This document shows positions 19,003 to 27,832 of a stretch of 43,088 nucleotides of DNA, in pieces. The position numbers were made by a program, and so were the translations under genes. How positions within the stretch are numbered: position 1 is the stretch's first letter; every line of letters starts with the position of its first letter. The stretch covers positions 1 through 43,088 of the forward strand of contig CANHQT010000020.1 in NCBI GenBank assembly GCA_947463325.1, given 5' to 3'. The stretch is from Sphingomonadaceae bacterium. GTDB taxonomy: Bacteria; Pseudomonadota; Alphaproteobacteria; Sphingomonadales; Sphingomonadaceae. Under the pieces are notes generated by a model, which did not search any database, was not told where the DNA came from, and saw nothing but the letters and a program-made list of their open reading frames with translations.

Positions 19003-19683
19003 TTACCGGTAGATGCAGGCGTCGAGGCCGTCGCGCTGCACCTGACGGATGCGGGCGGCGATGCGGTTGCCATAGCGGCGGGTGAAGCCCGAAGGGGACA
19101 CCGCCTCACGCTTCTTGGGGAGCGGCAGGATCGCGGCGATGCGCGCGGCCTCCGTGCGGGTCAGGTTCGATGCATCCTTGCCGAAATAGCGCTCCGCACC
19201 AGCGTTGACGCCATAGGTGCCGAGGCCGGTTTCGGCGATGTTGAGATAGACTTCCATGATCCGGCGCTTGCCCCACAGCTGCTCGATCAGGAATGTGAAC
19301 CAGGCCTCCGGCAGCTTGCGGATCGTGCGGCTGACGACGCCGCTGCCCTGCCAGAGAAAGGCATTCTTTGCCGTCTGCTGGCTGATGGTGGAACCACCGC
19401 GCAGGCGCCGCCCCTCTGCATTGGCCTCTATCGCTTCGCTGATGGCGTCGAGGTCAAAGCCCGAATGGCTGCAGAAGCGCCCATCCTCCGCCGCGATGAC
19501 CGCGCGGACCATATCCCGGTCAATATCCTCAATCGCCATCCAGTCGCGGGTGGCACCGCGGCTGTCGAGCAGCATCGTCAGCGTGGTCGGGGGCGGGACC
19601 AGAGCGTAGAGCAGCACCCAAGCGACCGAGATCGCGACGAACCAGAGCAGGGCTTTTGCAGCCCAGACAAGCATTCTCACCAT
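19003..19683 (-). CDS. mtgA: Monofunctional peptidoglycan glycosyltransferase
   Basis: A 226-residue inner-membrane GT51 enzyme that polymerises lipid II into glycan strands without a transpeptidase domain. After one N-terminal transmembrane helix (residues 5-27) come the family motifs: AAEDGRFCSHSGFD with the catalytic Glu, RGGSTISQQTAKN, RKLPEAWFTFLIEQLWGK, and RIMEVYLNIAETG. The ATG at 19681-19683 (MVRMLVW) is preferred to a TTG nine codons earlier. It is downstream of rpoH on the same strand (48-base gap), so envelope synthesis may be co-transcribed with the heat-shock factor. Confidence 0.95.
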   Translation of the reverse strand: MVRMLVWAAKALLWFVAISVAWVLLYALVPPPTTLTMLLDSRGATRDWMAIEDIDRDMVRAVIAAEDGRFCSHSGFDLDAISEAIEANAEGRRLRGGSTISQQTAKNAFLWQGSGVVSRTIRKLPEAWFTFLIEQLWGKRRIMEVYLNIAETGLGTYGVNAGAERYFGKDASNLTRTEAARIAAILPLPKKREAVSPSGFTRRYGNRIAARIRQVQRDGLDACIYR

Positions 19684-19731
19684 GCGCGAAACATTGCCGC
19701 GCGATAGCAATCTTGCAAGCTCAAGTGTCCG

Positions 19732-20637
19732 TCAGACGGCCGCGAGCAGCCTGCGTTCACCAGCGATCTGGAGCATGGCCTTCTGCAGCTTTTCGAAAGC
19801 GCGCACCTCTATCTGGCGGACGCGTTCGCGGCTGACATTGTAGACCTGGCTCAGTTCCTCGAGCGTTTCAGGCTCATCAGACAGGCGGCGACGGGTGAGG
19901 ATGTCACGCTCGCGATCATTGAGGCGTTCCATCGCCTCTACGAGCAGGGCGCTGCGCATCTGGCGTTCCTGCGCATCGGCGACCCGCTCATCCTGGAGCT
20001 CGGCGTCGTCGTGCAGCATATCCTGCCACTGGCCTTCGCCATCCTCGCGCATCGGCACGTTGAGGCTGGTATCGCCGCCCAGCGCCATGCGCCGGTTCAT
20101 GCTGACCACTTCCTCTTCGGTCACGCCGAGGTCGGTCGCGATCTTGGCGACATGTTCGGGGCTGAGATCGCCATCCTCGAAAGCGGCGAGGTTATTCTTC
20201 ATCCGGCGCAGGTTGAAGAACAGCTTTTTCTGCGCGGCGGTGGTGCCGAGTTTTACGAGGCTCCAGCTGCGCAGGATGAATTCCTGGATCGAGGCACGGA
20301 TCCACCACATCGCATAGGTGGCGAGGCGGAAACCACGGTCGGGATCGAATTTCTTCACGCCCTGCATCAGGCCGATATTGCCCTCCGCAATCAGTTCGCT
20401 GACCGGCAGGCCATAGCCGCGGTATCCCATGGCGATCTTGGCCACGAGGCGCAGGTGCGAGGTAACCAGCTGGGCCGCGGCGTCGCTGTCCTGATGTTCC
20501 TGATACCGCTTGGCGAGCATATATTCCTGCTCGGGCGTCAGCAGCGGAAATTTGCGGATTTCCGACAAATAGCGGTTAAGCCCCGCCTCTCCACCGAGAG
20601 CGGGCATCGTTGCGGGAACATTGCTGCCATTGGTCAT
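19732..20637 (-). CDS. rpoH: RNA polymerase heat-shock sigma factor (sigma-32)
   Basis: A 301-residue group 3 sigma factor that directs RNA polymerase to heat-shock promoters such as those of chaperones and Clp proteases. Region 2 has LIAEGNIGLMQGVKKFDPDR and the YAMWWIRASIQEF segment; the RpoH box AQKKLFFNLRR follows, and region 4 has ERVRQIEVRAFEKL. The ATG at 20637 gives the usual start MTNGSNVPATMPALGG, with AGGGAAAG about ten bases upstream. An in-frame ATG at 20694 overlaps the rluD stop by 4 bases and would add 19 residues, so coupled translation cannot be excluded. Confidence 0.96.
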   Translation of the reverse strand: MTNGSNVPATMPALGGEAGLNRYLSEIRKFPLLTPEQEYMLAKRYQEHQDSDAAAQLVTSHLRLVAKIAMGYRGYGLPVSELIAEGNIGLMQGVKKFDPDRGFRLATYAMWWIRASIQEFILRSWSLVKLGTTAAQKKLFFNLRRMKNNLAAFEDGDLSPEHVAKIATDLGVTEEEVVSMNRRMALGGDTSLNVPMREDGEGQWQDMLHDDAELQDERVADAQERQMRSALLVEAMERLNDRERDILTRRRLSDEPETLEELSQVYNVSRERVRQIEVRAFEKLQKAMLQIAGERRLLAAV

Positions 20638-20690
20638 GGGTCGAGTGTCTTTCCCTGGGCGGTTGTGGACCGGATCGGTGACCAAGCCGG

Positions 20691-21647
20691 TCATGTCCTC
20701 AACCTGGTAAACAGTTCCTGCATATCCTCCGGCAGCACACTGTCGAAGGCGACGCTCTTTCCCCGGACCGGATGAATAAACCCCAGTCGCGTTGCATGCA
20801 ACGCCTGACGGGCAAAACCGATGCTTTTAAGCGTTGAAGTAAGGCTTGCGCGCGACCGGCCGTAAACCGGATCGCCCAGCAGCGGGTGGCCGATATGCGC
20901 CATGTGCACGCGCACCTGATGGGTGCGCCCCGTTTCCAGCCGGCATTCGACAAGCGACGCCCCTGAAAGCGCCTCAAGGGTGCGGAAATGCGTCACTGCA
21001 CGCTTGCCGCGGCCCTCGCCAACCACAGCGATTTTCTTGCGGTTGGTGGTCGATCGGGCGAGCGGCGCGTCTATGGTTCCGGCAGGCGGAATAGGGTGGC
21101 CAGCGACGATCGCGTGATAGATGCGGTCGATACTGTGATCGAAGAATTGCCGCGCCAACCCCTCATGCGCGACGTCTGTCTTGGCGACGACGATCAGGCC
21201 GGAGGTGTCCTTGTCTATGCGGTGGACAATGCCCGGGCGCGCGACTCCGCCAATGCCAGACAATTGCCCGGCGCAATGATGCAGCAGCGCATTGACCAAT
21301 GTGCCGTCCGGATTGCCGCTGGCGGGATGGACGACCATGCCGGCTGGCTTGTCCACGACGATCAGATGCTCATCCTCATAGGCGATGACGAGCGGGAGTG
21401 CCTGGGCCTCATTTTCGAGCGGAAGCGGCGGGGGCAGAGCGATATGCAACACGGCGGGCGCCAGCACCTTGGCCGAAGCATTGCCGACTGGAGCGCCATC
21501 GGCACGGGTAACGGCCCCTTCGGCCAGCAGGGCCTTGATCCGTTCGCGTGAAAGATCGGGCGCAGCATCCGCCAGCGCGCGGTCCAGCCGCGTGCCGACG
21601 TGGCTCTCGTCGAGCGTAACAGTGACGATTGAGACCCCCCGGTTCAT
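20691..21647 (-). CDS. rluD: Ribosomal large subunit pseudouridine synthase, RluD family
   Basis: A 318-residue enzyme that turns uridines of helix 69 of 23S rRNA into pseudouridine. An S4 RNA-binding domain at about residues 15-75 (GTRLDRALADAAPDLSRERI) precedes the catalytic domain, which has the HRIDKDTSGL motif with the catalytic Asp near residue 145 and ETGRTHQVRVHM. The RluA/RluC/RluD subfamily is not fully certain from sequence alone, but the length and linkage favour RluD. It heads the rluD-rpoH-mtgA run; the JAMM gene starts divergently 17 bases away. Confidence 0.9.
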   Translation of the reverse strand: MNRGVSIVTVTLDESHVGTRLDRALADAAPDLSRERIKALLAEGAVTRADGAPVGNASAKVLAPAVLHIALPPPLPLENEAQALPLVIAYEDEHLIVVDKPAGMVVHPASGNPDGTLVNALLHHCAGQLSGIGGVARPGIVHRIDKDTSGLIVVAKTDVAHEGLARQFFDHSIDRIYHAIVAGHPIPPAGTIDAPLARSTTNRKKIAVVGEGRGKRAVTHFRTLEALSGASLVECRLETGRTHQVRVHMAHIGHPLLGDPVYGRSRASLTSTLKSIGFARQALHATRLGFIHPVRGKSVAFDSVLPEDMQELFTRLRT

Positions 21648-21664
21648 GCCCTAGGCAGGTGGTG

Positions 21665-22081
21665 ATGATCCTCGTGATATCAAGGTCGCTGCTCGATACT
21701 ATCGTTGCGGATTGCGCGCGTGATCCGCATCGCGAGCGTTGCGGCTTGTTGCTGGGGAGCGATGCGCATGTGCTCGCTGTCCGCCCTGCCGCTAATGTCG
21801 CCCCCGATCCGGCGACAGAGTTTGAGATTGCGCCCGGTGCGCTGATTGAGGCGGTCCGCGCTGCACGCGGGGGGGATTTGGCCGTGATTGGCCATTATCA
21901 TTCGCATCCGAACGGACTGGCACAGCCTTCAGCTAGGGACGCGGTAGCAGCAGTGGGCGACGGCGGCCGTTACTGGCTGATCGTGACCGATACCCATGCT
22001 TCAGCCTGGCACTTTACCGGTGAAGGCGCCGTCGAAGGCTTTGACGCGGTGGCGCTTGCCATCACTGGCGACGAGACTTAG
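21665..22081 (+). CDS. JAMM/M67-family metallopeptidase
   Basis: A 138-residue stand-alone MPN+ domain. The zinc and catalytic residues are all present: Glu24 (RERCGLLLG), then His79, His81, Ser89 and Asp92 of the JAMM motif (GHYHSHPNGLAQPSARD). Bacterial members cut isopeptide or peptide bonds, for example releasing cysteine from sulphur-carrier proteins or processing ubiquitin-like proteins; no such partner is nearby, so the substrate is unknown. The start at ATG 21665 has AGGTGG just upstream. It is divergent from rluD and followed after 41 bases by chpT. Confidence 0.88.
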   Translation: MILVISRSLLDTIVADCARDPHRERCGLLLGSDAHVLAVRPAANVAPDPATEFEIAPGALIEAVRAARGGDLAVIGHYHSHPNGLAQPSARDAVAAVGDGGRYWLIVTDTHASAWHFTGEGAVEGFDAVALAITGDET

Positions 22082-22122
22082 GTGCCGGCTCACTGACGCG
22101 ATTTCGCTGCGGGAGGACCAGA

Positions 22123-22758
22123 GTGACGGACGAAACGGTCGAGTTTGCGAGTCTGATGTGTTCGCGGCTGTGCCATGATTTGCTGTCGCCGGTCGGTTCA
22201 TTCGGCAACGGCCTGGAACTTCTGGCCGACGAAAATGACCCCGCGATGCGCCAAAACTTCTTCGATCTTCTCGACACAAGCTCAAGAAGCGCCATCAACA
22301 AATTGAAATTCTTTCGTTTATCCTTCGGTTCTGCCGGGGGCTATGGTGACGATATCGCGCCTGACGAGATAGCATCTGCGCTGCAGGGGCTGGTGGCTGA
22401 CGGCAAGACTGTGGCCATCGGTTGGGTGGGGGATGTCGGGCCGCTGGCGAAACCTGCTGCCCGCACGCTGCTGTTGCTGGCGCAGGTGGTGGTTGAGGCG
22501 CTGGTTCGCGGCGGGCGCATCGACATGGCTGCAGAGCAACGCGATGGCCGGATCGAGATTGCCGTGCGCGGTGCCGGGGACCGTGTGGTGATCGACTCCG
22601 CCAGCGAGGCAGCCTTTGCCGACGCATCGCATGAGCCGACACCCAAGACGGTCGGTATCGCGCTGGCCCGCCGGATCGCTGGGAACCGTGGTGGCGAGGT
22701 CATGCTGTCGCGCCCCGGAGACGGCGAAATCGTCGTGGGCGCGATCGTACCGCTGTGA
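22123..22758 (+). CDS. chpT: Histidine phosphotransferase ChpT-like
   Basis: A 211-residue protein with a degenerate histidine-kinase architecture. An N-terminal helical-hairpin dimerisation region carries the phospho-accepting histidine, His18 in SRLCHDLLSPVGSFGNGLE, followed by an ATPase-like C-terminal domain lacking clear N- and G-boxes. In Caulobacter ChpT passes phosphate from CckA to CtrA and CpdR. The GTG start at 22123 has GGGAGG at ideal distance. It stands directly upstream of cheA (80 bases), which may reflect shared regulation; a direct contact is not shown by the sequence. Confidence 0.88.
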   Translation: MTDETVEFASLMCSRLCHDLLSPVGSFGNGLELLADENDPAMRQNFFDLLDTSSRSAINKLKFFRLSFGSAGGYGDDIAPDEIASALQGLVADGKTVAIGWVGDVGPLAKPAARTLLLLAQVVVEALVRGGRIDMAAEQRDGRIEIAVRGAGDRVVIDSASEAAFADASHEPTPKTVGIALARRIAGNRGGEVMLSRPGDGEIVVGAIVPL

Positions 22759-22838
22759 GACGCGGTAGACCCGCTTCAACCCGGCATTAACCACAATCAG
22801 TGCATGGCTGCTGGCCTGTTCAACAGGCTGGCATCTTC

Positions 22839-24941
22839 ATGGACGATCTGCTGCGCGAATTCGTCGGCGAAACGCTCGACATGATGGAATCGGTAGCCGG
22901 CGATCTGGTCGTCTGGGAAGCCGATCCCACTGACAGGTCGGGCCTCGACCGGATTTTCCGGACTGTTCACACGGTCAAGGGAAGCAGCAGCTTTTTCGAT
23001 CTGCCACGCATTACCGCGGTAGCCCATGCTGCCGAGGAATTGCTTGATGCGTTGCGCGCACGGCGCAGCGTTCCTGCCGCGCCCGCTGTCGCTGCCATCC
23101 TGGAAGCCTTTGAACGGATCCGGCAGCTCACAGTGGCGATTGCAGCCGATGGGGCGGAACCGGAAGGGGATGATGCGGCACTGATCGGACAAATTCTCTC
23201 CAACCTTCGCGGCGGCCTTGCGTTGGCGGCGGGTGAGAGAGGCGTTGAAGAACAGCCTGCAATACCCGGCGCCCATGACCAGGTTGGGCCGGTAACGGTG
23301 GTGCCCCAGAATTGGCGGTCCGTGCGTCTGCCAGTGGCGTTGCTCGACCAACTGATGAACGGCGTGTCCGATCTGGTGCTCGGGCGTAACGAAGTGGCCG
23401 CGCAACTGCGTGCCGCGGGCATTGACCCTGCCGAACTGTCCGCATTCGAGCGGCTGTCCACAACGCTGGCGCAGGTGCGCGCTGCGGTTGGGCAGATGCG
23501 CATGGTGCCGCTGCGCCAGCTGTTCGCCCCGCTGCCGCGCCTCGTGCGGCAATTGTCGAGCGAACTCGGCAAGGATGTGCGGCTGGAAATCGAGGGCGGC
23601 GAAGTGGAGATCGACCGCGAGGTCGCTGAATCGCTGCGTGATCCGATTGTTCATGTGCTGCGCAACGCCATCGATCATGGCATCGAGAGCAGTGAGCGCC
23701 GGATCGCCGCGGGCAAGCCTGCCCAAGGGACGTTGCGGGTATCCGCGCGGCAGGCCCACAACCGTATCCTGATCGCCCTGGAGGATGATGGCGGCGGGCT
23801 CCCCCTCGAGAGTCTTGTCAGCCGGGCGATCGCAGACGGCCATGTGGCTGAGGATGAAGCGCCGAAGCTGACGCCTGATCGCATTGCCGAATTCGTCTTT
23901 CTGCCGGGGGTTTCAACGGCTGCTGCTGTAACCGGGGTGTCGGGTCGCGGTGTCGGCATGGATGTGGTCAAGGCCAATATCGAGAAGCTGGGCGGTCAGA
24001 CCCATGTGCGCAACCGCCCCGGCGCGGGCGTGACGGTCGAGTTCGATGTGCCGATGACATTGACCATCATCTCCGCTCTCGCCGTCGATGCCGGCGGGCA
24101 GAGTTTTGCTATCCCGCGTAGCGTGGTTCTCGAGGTCCTGCTGGCATCGAGCGATGCAGTGCAGCGCCAGAGCGCCGGTGGAGCCGGCCTGTTGCGGGTG
24201 CGCGGCCGGATGCTGCCGCTGCTGGTGCTTGAAGAGCTATTGGGCCTTTCCAAAACAGGGGAGGAGGCCGACCGGGCGATCATTCTGTGCCGGGTTGGCG
24301 GCAATGCGACGGTGGCCATTGATGTGCCCGATGTCCGCGATCATGAGGAGCTGGTGATCAAGCCGCTGCCGCCGCTGTTGCTAACGCTCGGCATCTATTC
24401 GGGGATGAGCCTGCCCGACAGCGGCCAGCCGATGCTTGTGCTTGATGTTGATGCCATTGCGGCCGGTTCCATCCTTTCCGATCAAGGGGAGGAGATACCA
24501 GCCGCGAGCATGGCCGAACGCGATTCAGAGCTTTGGCTGACCTGCACTGTCCATCATGACGACCGGTGCCTTGCGGTTCCGATGACGTGGATCGAGCGGC
24601 TGCATGATTTGCCTGTCGCCGCGCTGTCACGCATCGGTGAACGCCATGTCGCGATGATCGACGGGCAATTGGTTCCGATGGTCGTAACTGGCGCGATTCC
24701 CGAGCAAGGCACGATCCGGGTGGTTCGCATTGGTGATGGCGTGCGCCGCCTTGCCATACCGATTGTCGATGTTGGGCAGATGCTTCCCTTGGACGTCGAG
24801 ATTCCGGCGGAGGATGCGCTGCTGCCGCTGATTGGCCTGGCCCAGCATGATGGAGCAATCATCCAATTGCTTGATGCCCCTGCGCTGCTCGCGGAAACCG
24901 AGCGGGCATGGCCGCGGCGGGAAAAGGGAGTCACGGTATGA
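22839..24941 (+). CDS. cheA: Chemotaxis histidine kinase CheA
   Basis: A 700-residue hybrid-free CheA. The HPt domain holds phospho-His44 (FRTVHTVKGSS). There is no obvious P2 domain; a short linker leads to the P3 dimerisation helices (about residues 170-260), the kinase domain with N-box HVLRNAIDHGIE, G1 EDDGGGL and G2 GRGVGMDVV, and a CheW-like regulatory domain (about 415-535). A further 150 residues (about 555-700) look like a second CheW-like domain. The ATG at 22839 gives MDDLLREFVGETLDMM, the normal HPt start. cheW overlaps its stop by four bases. No chemoreceptor gene is in the window. Confidence 0.95.
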   Translation: MDDLLREFVGETLDMMESVAGDLVVWEADPTDRSGLDRIFRTVHTVKGSSSFFDLPRITAVAHAAEELLDALRARRSVPAAPAVAAILEAFERIRQLTVAIAADGAEPEGDDAALIGQILSNLRGGLALAAGERGVEEQPAIPGAHDQVGPVTVVPQNWRSVRLPVALLDQLMNGVSDLVLGRNEVAAQLRAAGIDPAELSAFERLSTTLAQVRAAVGQMRMVPLRQLFAPLPRLVRQLSSELGKDVRLEIEGGEVEIDREVAESLRDPIVHVLRNAIDHGIESSERRIAAGKPAQGTLRVSARQAHNRILIALEDDGGGLPLESLVSRAIADGHVAEDEAPKLTPDRIAEFVFLPGVSTAAAVTGVSGRGVGMDVVKANIEKLGGQTHVRNRPGAGVTVEFDVPMTLTIISALAVDAGGQSFAIPRSVVLEVLLASSDAVQRQSAGGAGLLRVRGRMLPLLVLEELLGLSKTGEEADRAIILCRVGGNATVAIDVPDVRDHEELVIKPLPPLLLTLGIYSGMSLPDSGQPMLVLDVDAIAAGSILSDQGEEIPAASMAERDSELWLTCTVHHDDRCLAVPMTWIERLHDLPVAALSRIGERHVAMIDGQLVPMVVTGAIPEQGTIRVVRIGDGVRRLAIPIVDVGQMLPLDVEIPAEDALLPLIGLAQHDGAIIQLLDAPALLAETERAWPRREKGVTV

Positions 24942-25372
24942 GCTCCGGACTTTATCTCGTCGCCGGTGTCGGCGGCACGACCATCGCGCTCCCTGCGGAA
25001 ACGGTCGAGGCAGTGGTGCGCATCACTGCTCTGGTGCCGGTGCCATGTGCGCCGCCGACGATCATCGGCCTTGCGACAATCCGGAGCCGAGTTTTCACGC
25101 TGCTCGACACCGCGCTGATTGCGGGGGAGGGGACGGCGCAGAGTCAATTGATGGCGATCAGCTCGATCGAAGGCCATGGCTATGGCCTCGCGCTCGAACG
25201 GGTCGAAGATGTGATTGCCATTGATCGTTTCGGCCCCGCGCCGGCGGGTCTGACCAGCGCCTGGGCGCAGCTTGTGGACGGCATGGCGGATCATCAGGGG
25301 CGCGCGATCCTGCTGGTGCGACCGGAAGCGATTGTTGCCTCTGCCGGGACCCCGCTCGGCGCGGCAGCTTAA
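24938..25372 (+). CDS. cheW: Chemotaxis adaptor protein CheW
   Basis: A 144-residue SH3-like adaptor that links CheA to chemoreceptors in the inner-membrane signalling array. The sequence GLYLVAGVGGTTIALPAETVEAVVR and the PPTIIGLATIRSRVFTLLD segment (usually GVINLRG in CheW) identify it. The ATG at 24938 is fused to the cheA stop in an ATGA overlap, so the proteins are likely made in a fixed ratio. The usual Arg-Gly in the INLRG turn is changed to IRSR, a variant worth noting, but the fold pattern is intact. Confidence 0.87.
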   Translation: MSSGLYLVAGVGGTTIALPAETVEAVVRITALVPVPCAPPTIIGLATIRSRVFTLLDTALIAGEGTAQSQLMAISSIEGHGYGLALERVEDVIAIDRFGPAPAGLTSAWAQLVDGMADHQGRAILLVRPEAIVASAGTPLGAAA

Positions 25373-25434
25373 CCTCTCGGCTACCTATTTGGGCTACGCC
25401 TGAAAGTCTCGGATTCCATAAGGATAGGGGCACC

Positions 25435-25800
25435 ATGGCGCACTGCCTGATCGTCGATGACAGCAAGGTTATCCGCAAAGTGGCACGCCACATCATCGAA
25501 GGCCTCGGCCTTTCGGTGGAGGAAGCCGAGGATGGCAGCGTCGCACTCGAAGCCTGCCGTGCGCGCAGCTTCGACCTCATCCTGCTCGACTGGAACATGC
25601 CGGTGATGAGCGGGATGGAGTTCCTGTCCGCGCTCAATGACACTGAATTGGCACACCGGCCCAAGGTGATGTTCTGCACGACGGAAAATGGCACCGCGCA
25701 TATCCGGGCGGCTATCGAGAATGGCGCCGACGAATATGTCATGAAGCCGTTCGACCGCGAAACGCTCGAGCGTAAGCTGCAACTCATCGGTCTCGTCTGA
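25435..25800 (+). CDS. cheY: Chemotaxis response regulator CheY
   Basis: A 121-residue single receiver domain. Asp8-Asp9 form the acidic pocket, Asp52 in LLDWNMP is the phosphorylation site, Thr82 lies in FCTTENG, and Lys104 is in YVMKPF. There is no output domain, so it acts by protein contact, either with the flagellar switch or as a phosphate sink. It lies between cheW and cheB (62- and 9-base gaps). The ATG has AGGATAGGGG upstream, a good ribosome-binding site. Confidence 0.94.
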   Translation: MAHCLIVDDSKVIRKVARHIIEGLGLSVEEAEDGSVALEACRARSFDLILLDWNMPVMSGMEFLSALNDTELAHRPKVMFCTTENGTAHIRAAIENGADEYVMKPFDRETLERKLQLIGLV

Positions 25801-25809
25801 GCGAGCGCA

Positions 25810-26901
25810 ATGTCCACGCAGTCGGCTCCGGCACCAAGGCATGCGGCACCGGAGCGGCCGGCGCGGATCATGCTGGTCGACGACAGCATTGTCGTCCGGT
25901 CGATCACCGAGCGGATCATCGACAGCGCTGGTGGTTTCGACATCGTCGGATCCTTTGCCAATGCGCGCGATGCGATTGAGGCATTGGCCTGCCAGCCGGT
26001 CGATCTGATCCTGCTTGATATCGAAATGCCCGGAATGAACGGGCTGACAGCGCTGCCCCACCTGATCGAGCGATCCGCTGGCGCACGGGTGCTGATCCTC
26101 TCTGCCAACTGCCCGGAGGACGGCCCAGCGGCGATTGAGGCATTGGCGCGGGGGGCAGCCGATACCATGCTGAAGCCCGGGCGAGGCACATTTGCGGGGC
26201 GTTTCGGCGAGCTGCTGGTCGCGCGCCTGCGCGCTCTGGCAGACCGGGGGCGGGCACTGCCCTTGGCTGATGGTGCGCCGCGTGCGCCCGAACCGGTCCT
26301 GCTTCCCGCTGCACGGCCGATTGAAGCCATCGGTATCGGTGCCTCCACCGGCGGGATCATGGCGATCAACGCCTTTCTCTGGTCGCTGCACCCTGCGTTT
26401 GACCTGCCGCTGTTCGTTACCCAGCATCTGCCGGGCGGTTTCATGCCTTTCTTGGCCGACCAACTGCGTCATATCGGCGTGCAGCGCACGATCATGGTGG
26501 CGGAGGATGGGATGCCGGTGCTTCCCCGCCATGTCTATCTCGCGCCGGGAGAGGCGCATGTGCGGGTGAGCGCATCGCCAGCCGGGCCGCGGATCATGCT
26601 CGATCATTCGCCGAGCCCCACCGGCGCCTGCCCTGCGGTTGATCCGATGATGGCCTCTCTGGCCGATGTCTATGGTGCCGGGGCATGTGCGGTGATCCTG
26701 TCGGGCATGGGCCGCGATGGTCTGGACGGCGTCCGCCGGATTAAACGCGCAGGTGGCCTGGTGATGGCCCAGGATTGCGAAAGCAGCGTCGTCTGGGGAA
26801 TGCCGGGCGCAGTTGTCCGCGAAGGGCTGGCAGATCTGGTGATGACCCCCGACGAGCTGGCCAGCGCGCTGGCCCATATCGGCCAGAGGTCGGCCGCATG
26901 A
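25810..26901 (+). CDS. cheB: Protein-glutamate methylesterase CheB
   Basis: A 363-residue response regulator with methylesterase output. The receiver domain (about 18-140) has Asp70 in LLDIEMPGMNG, and the C-terminal domain has the catalytic set Ser179 (GIGASTGG), His206 (TQHLPGGF) and Asp303 (SGMGRDG). It removes methyl groups from receptor glutamates and so sets adaptation together with CheR. Its final TGA overlaps the cheR ATG by 4 bases. Because cheR is frameshifted downstream, adaptation may be unbalanced if the shift is real. Confidence 0.95.
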   Translation: MSTQSAPAPRHAAPERPARIMLVDDSIVVRSITERIIDSAGGFDIVGSFANARDAIEALACQPVDLILLDIEMPGMNGLTALPHLIERSAGARVLILSANCPEDGPAAIEALARGAADTMLKPGRGTFAGRFGELLVARLRALADRGRALPLADGAPRAPEPVLLPAARPIEAIGIGASTGGIMAINAFLWSLHPAFDLPLFVTQHLPGGFMPFLADQLRHIGVQRTIMVAEDGMPVLPRHVYLAPGEAHVRVSASPAGPRIMLDHSPSPTGACPAVDPMMASLADVYGAGACAVILSGMGRDGLDGVRRIKRAGGLVMAQDCESSVVWGMPGAVVREGLADLVMTPDELASALAHIGQRSAA

Positions 26902-27760
26902 TCGATCGGGAGCCCGGCGCGCCGGAACGCATCCTGGCCGCGCTCCTCGAAGCGCGCGCGGGCCACGCGATCACGATCGACCGGATGTGGCGTATCGAGA
27001 CAGTCCTTCAACCGATATTGAAGGCACGGCGCTATCCCTCGCTAGAAGCCTTGGTGGTGGCGCTGGCAAGCGACGCCGACCGCCAGCTGGTGGACGAGGT
27101 GGTTGACGCGCTGATCAATCATGAGACCTATTTCTTCCGCGATCCGAAGCTGTACGAGGATCTTGACCAGGTTGCGCTGGAACAATTGCGCGAGCGCCGC
27201 GCCGCGCCGCCAGCCGTCGCCTGTCGATCTGGTCGGTCGGGTGCAGCACGGGGCAGGAGCCTTATTCACTGGCGATGATGATCGCCGAGCAGCCTGCGCG
27301 CTGGGCCGGCTGGGACATCACGATCCTGGGCACCGACATCAGCCCTTCGGTTCTTCAGGTGGCACAGGCCGGTCGCTATTCCCACTTCGAAATCCAGCGC
27401 GGGCTGCCGGCGCGGTCGATGCTGGAATGGTTCGAGGCGGACGGTAGCGACTGGCTGCTCCGCGGCACGATCCGTGACCGGGTGCGCTTCCTCGAGCATA
27501 ACCTCCTCGTCGATGCTTTGCCGCCGGGGCCGTTCGATGTGATCCTGTGCCGGAACCTCCTCTTCTACCTCACGCCACAGCACCGCGAGCGGGCGGTGGC
27601 GCGCCTCTCCGACGCGTTGGCGCCTGATGGGCTGTTCATGCCCGGCGCGTTCGAAACGATGCTGGCGAAGGGGAGCCCGTTGGTCCGAGACCCGGATTGC
27701 CGGGGATTCTACCGATGCGCCGCAACGGCAAAGCCGCTGGGGCATCTGTCGACCGGCTGA
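26898..27760 (+). pseudogene. cheR: Chemotaxis methyltransferase CheR, interrupted by a frameshift
   Basis: The first part reads MIDREPGAPERILAALLEAR to LEQLRERRAAPP in one frame (26898 to about 27200); the rest continues in another frame as RRLSIWSVGCSTGQEPYSL up to the TGA at 27758. The second half has the SAM-binding GCSTGQEPYS, GTDISPSVLQVA and LCRNLLFYLTP motifs, so the whole CheR is there apart from one missing base (or two extra) between about 27190 and 27225, a run of GCC/CGC triplets. No slippery heptamer is seen there. Either the gene is broken or the assembly has a one-base error; intact CheR would be about 287 residues. Confidence 0.9.
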
Positions 27761-27832
27761 GTGCTTGCGCCGATGGTGACGCAATGGCATGGCTGAAGCC
27801 TTGAGACGCGGGGGCAAAGGACACGCGCTGGC

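Noticed and set aside
27190..27225. Programmed -1 frameshift to explain cheR
   Set aside because: No slippery heptamer or downstream stem-loop was seen; CheR is not known to use frameshifting. A lesion or assembly error is simpler.
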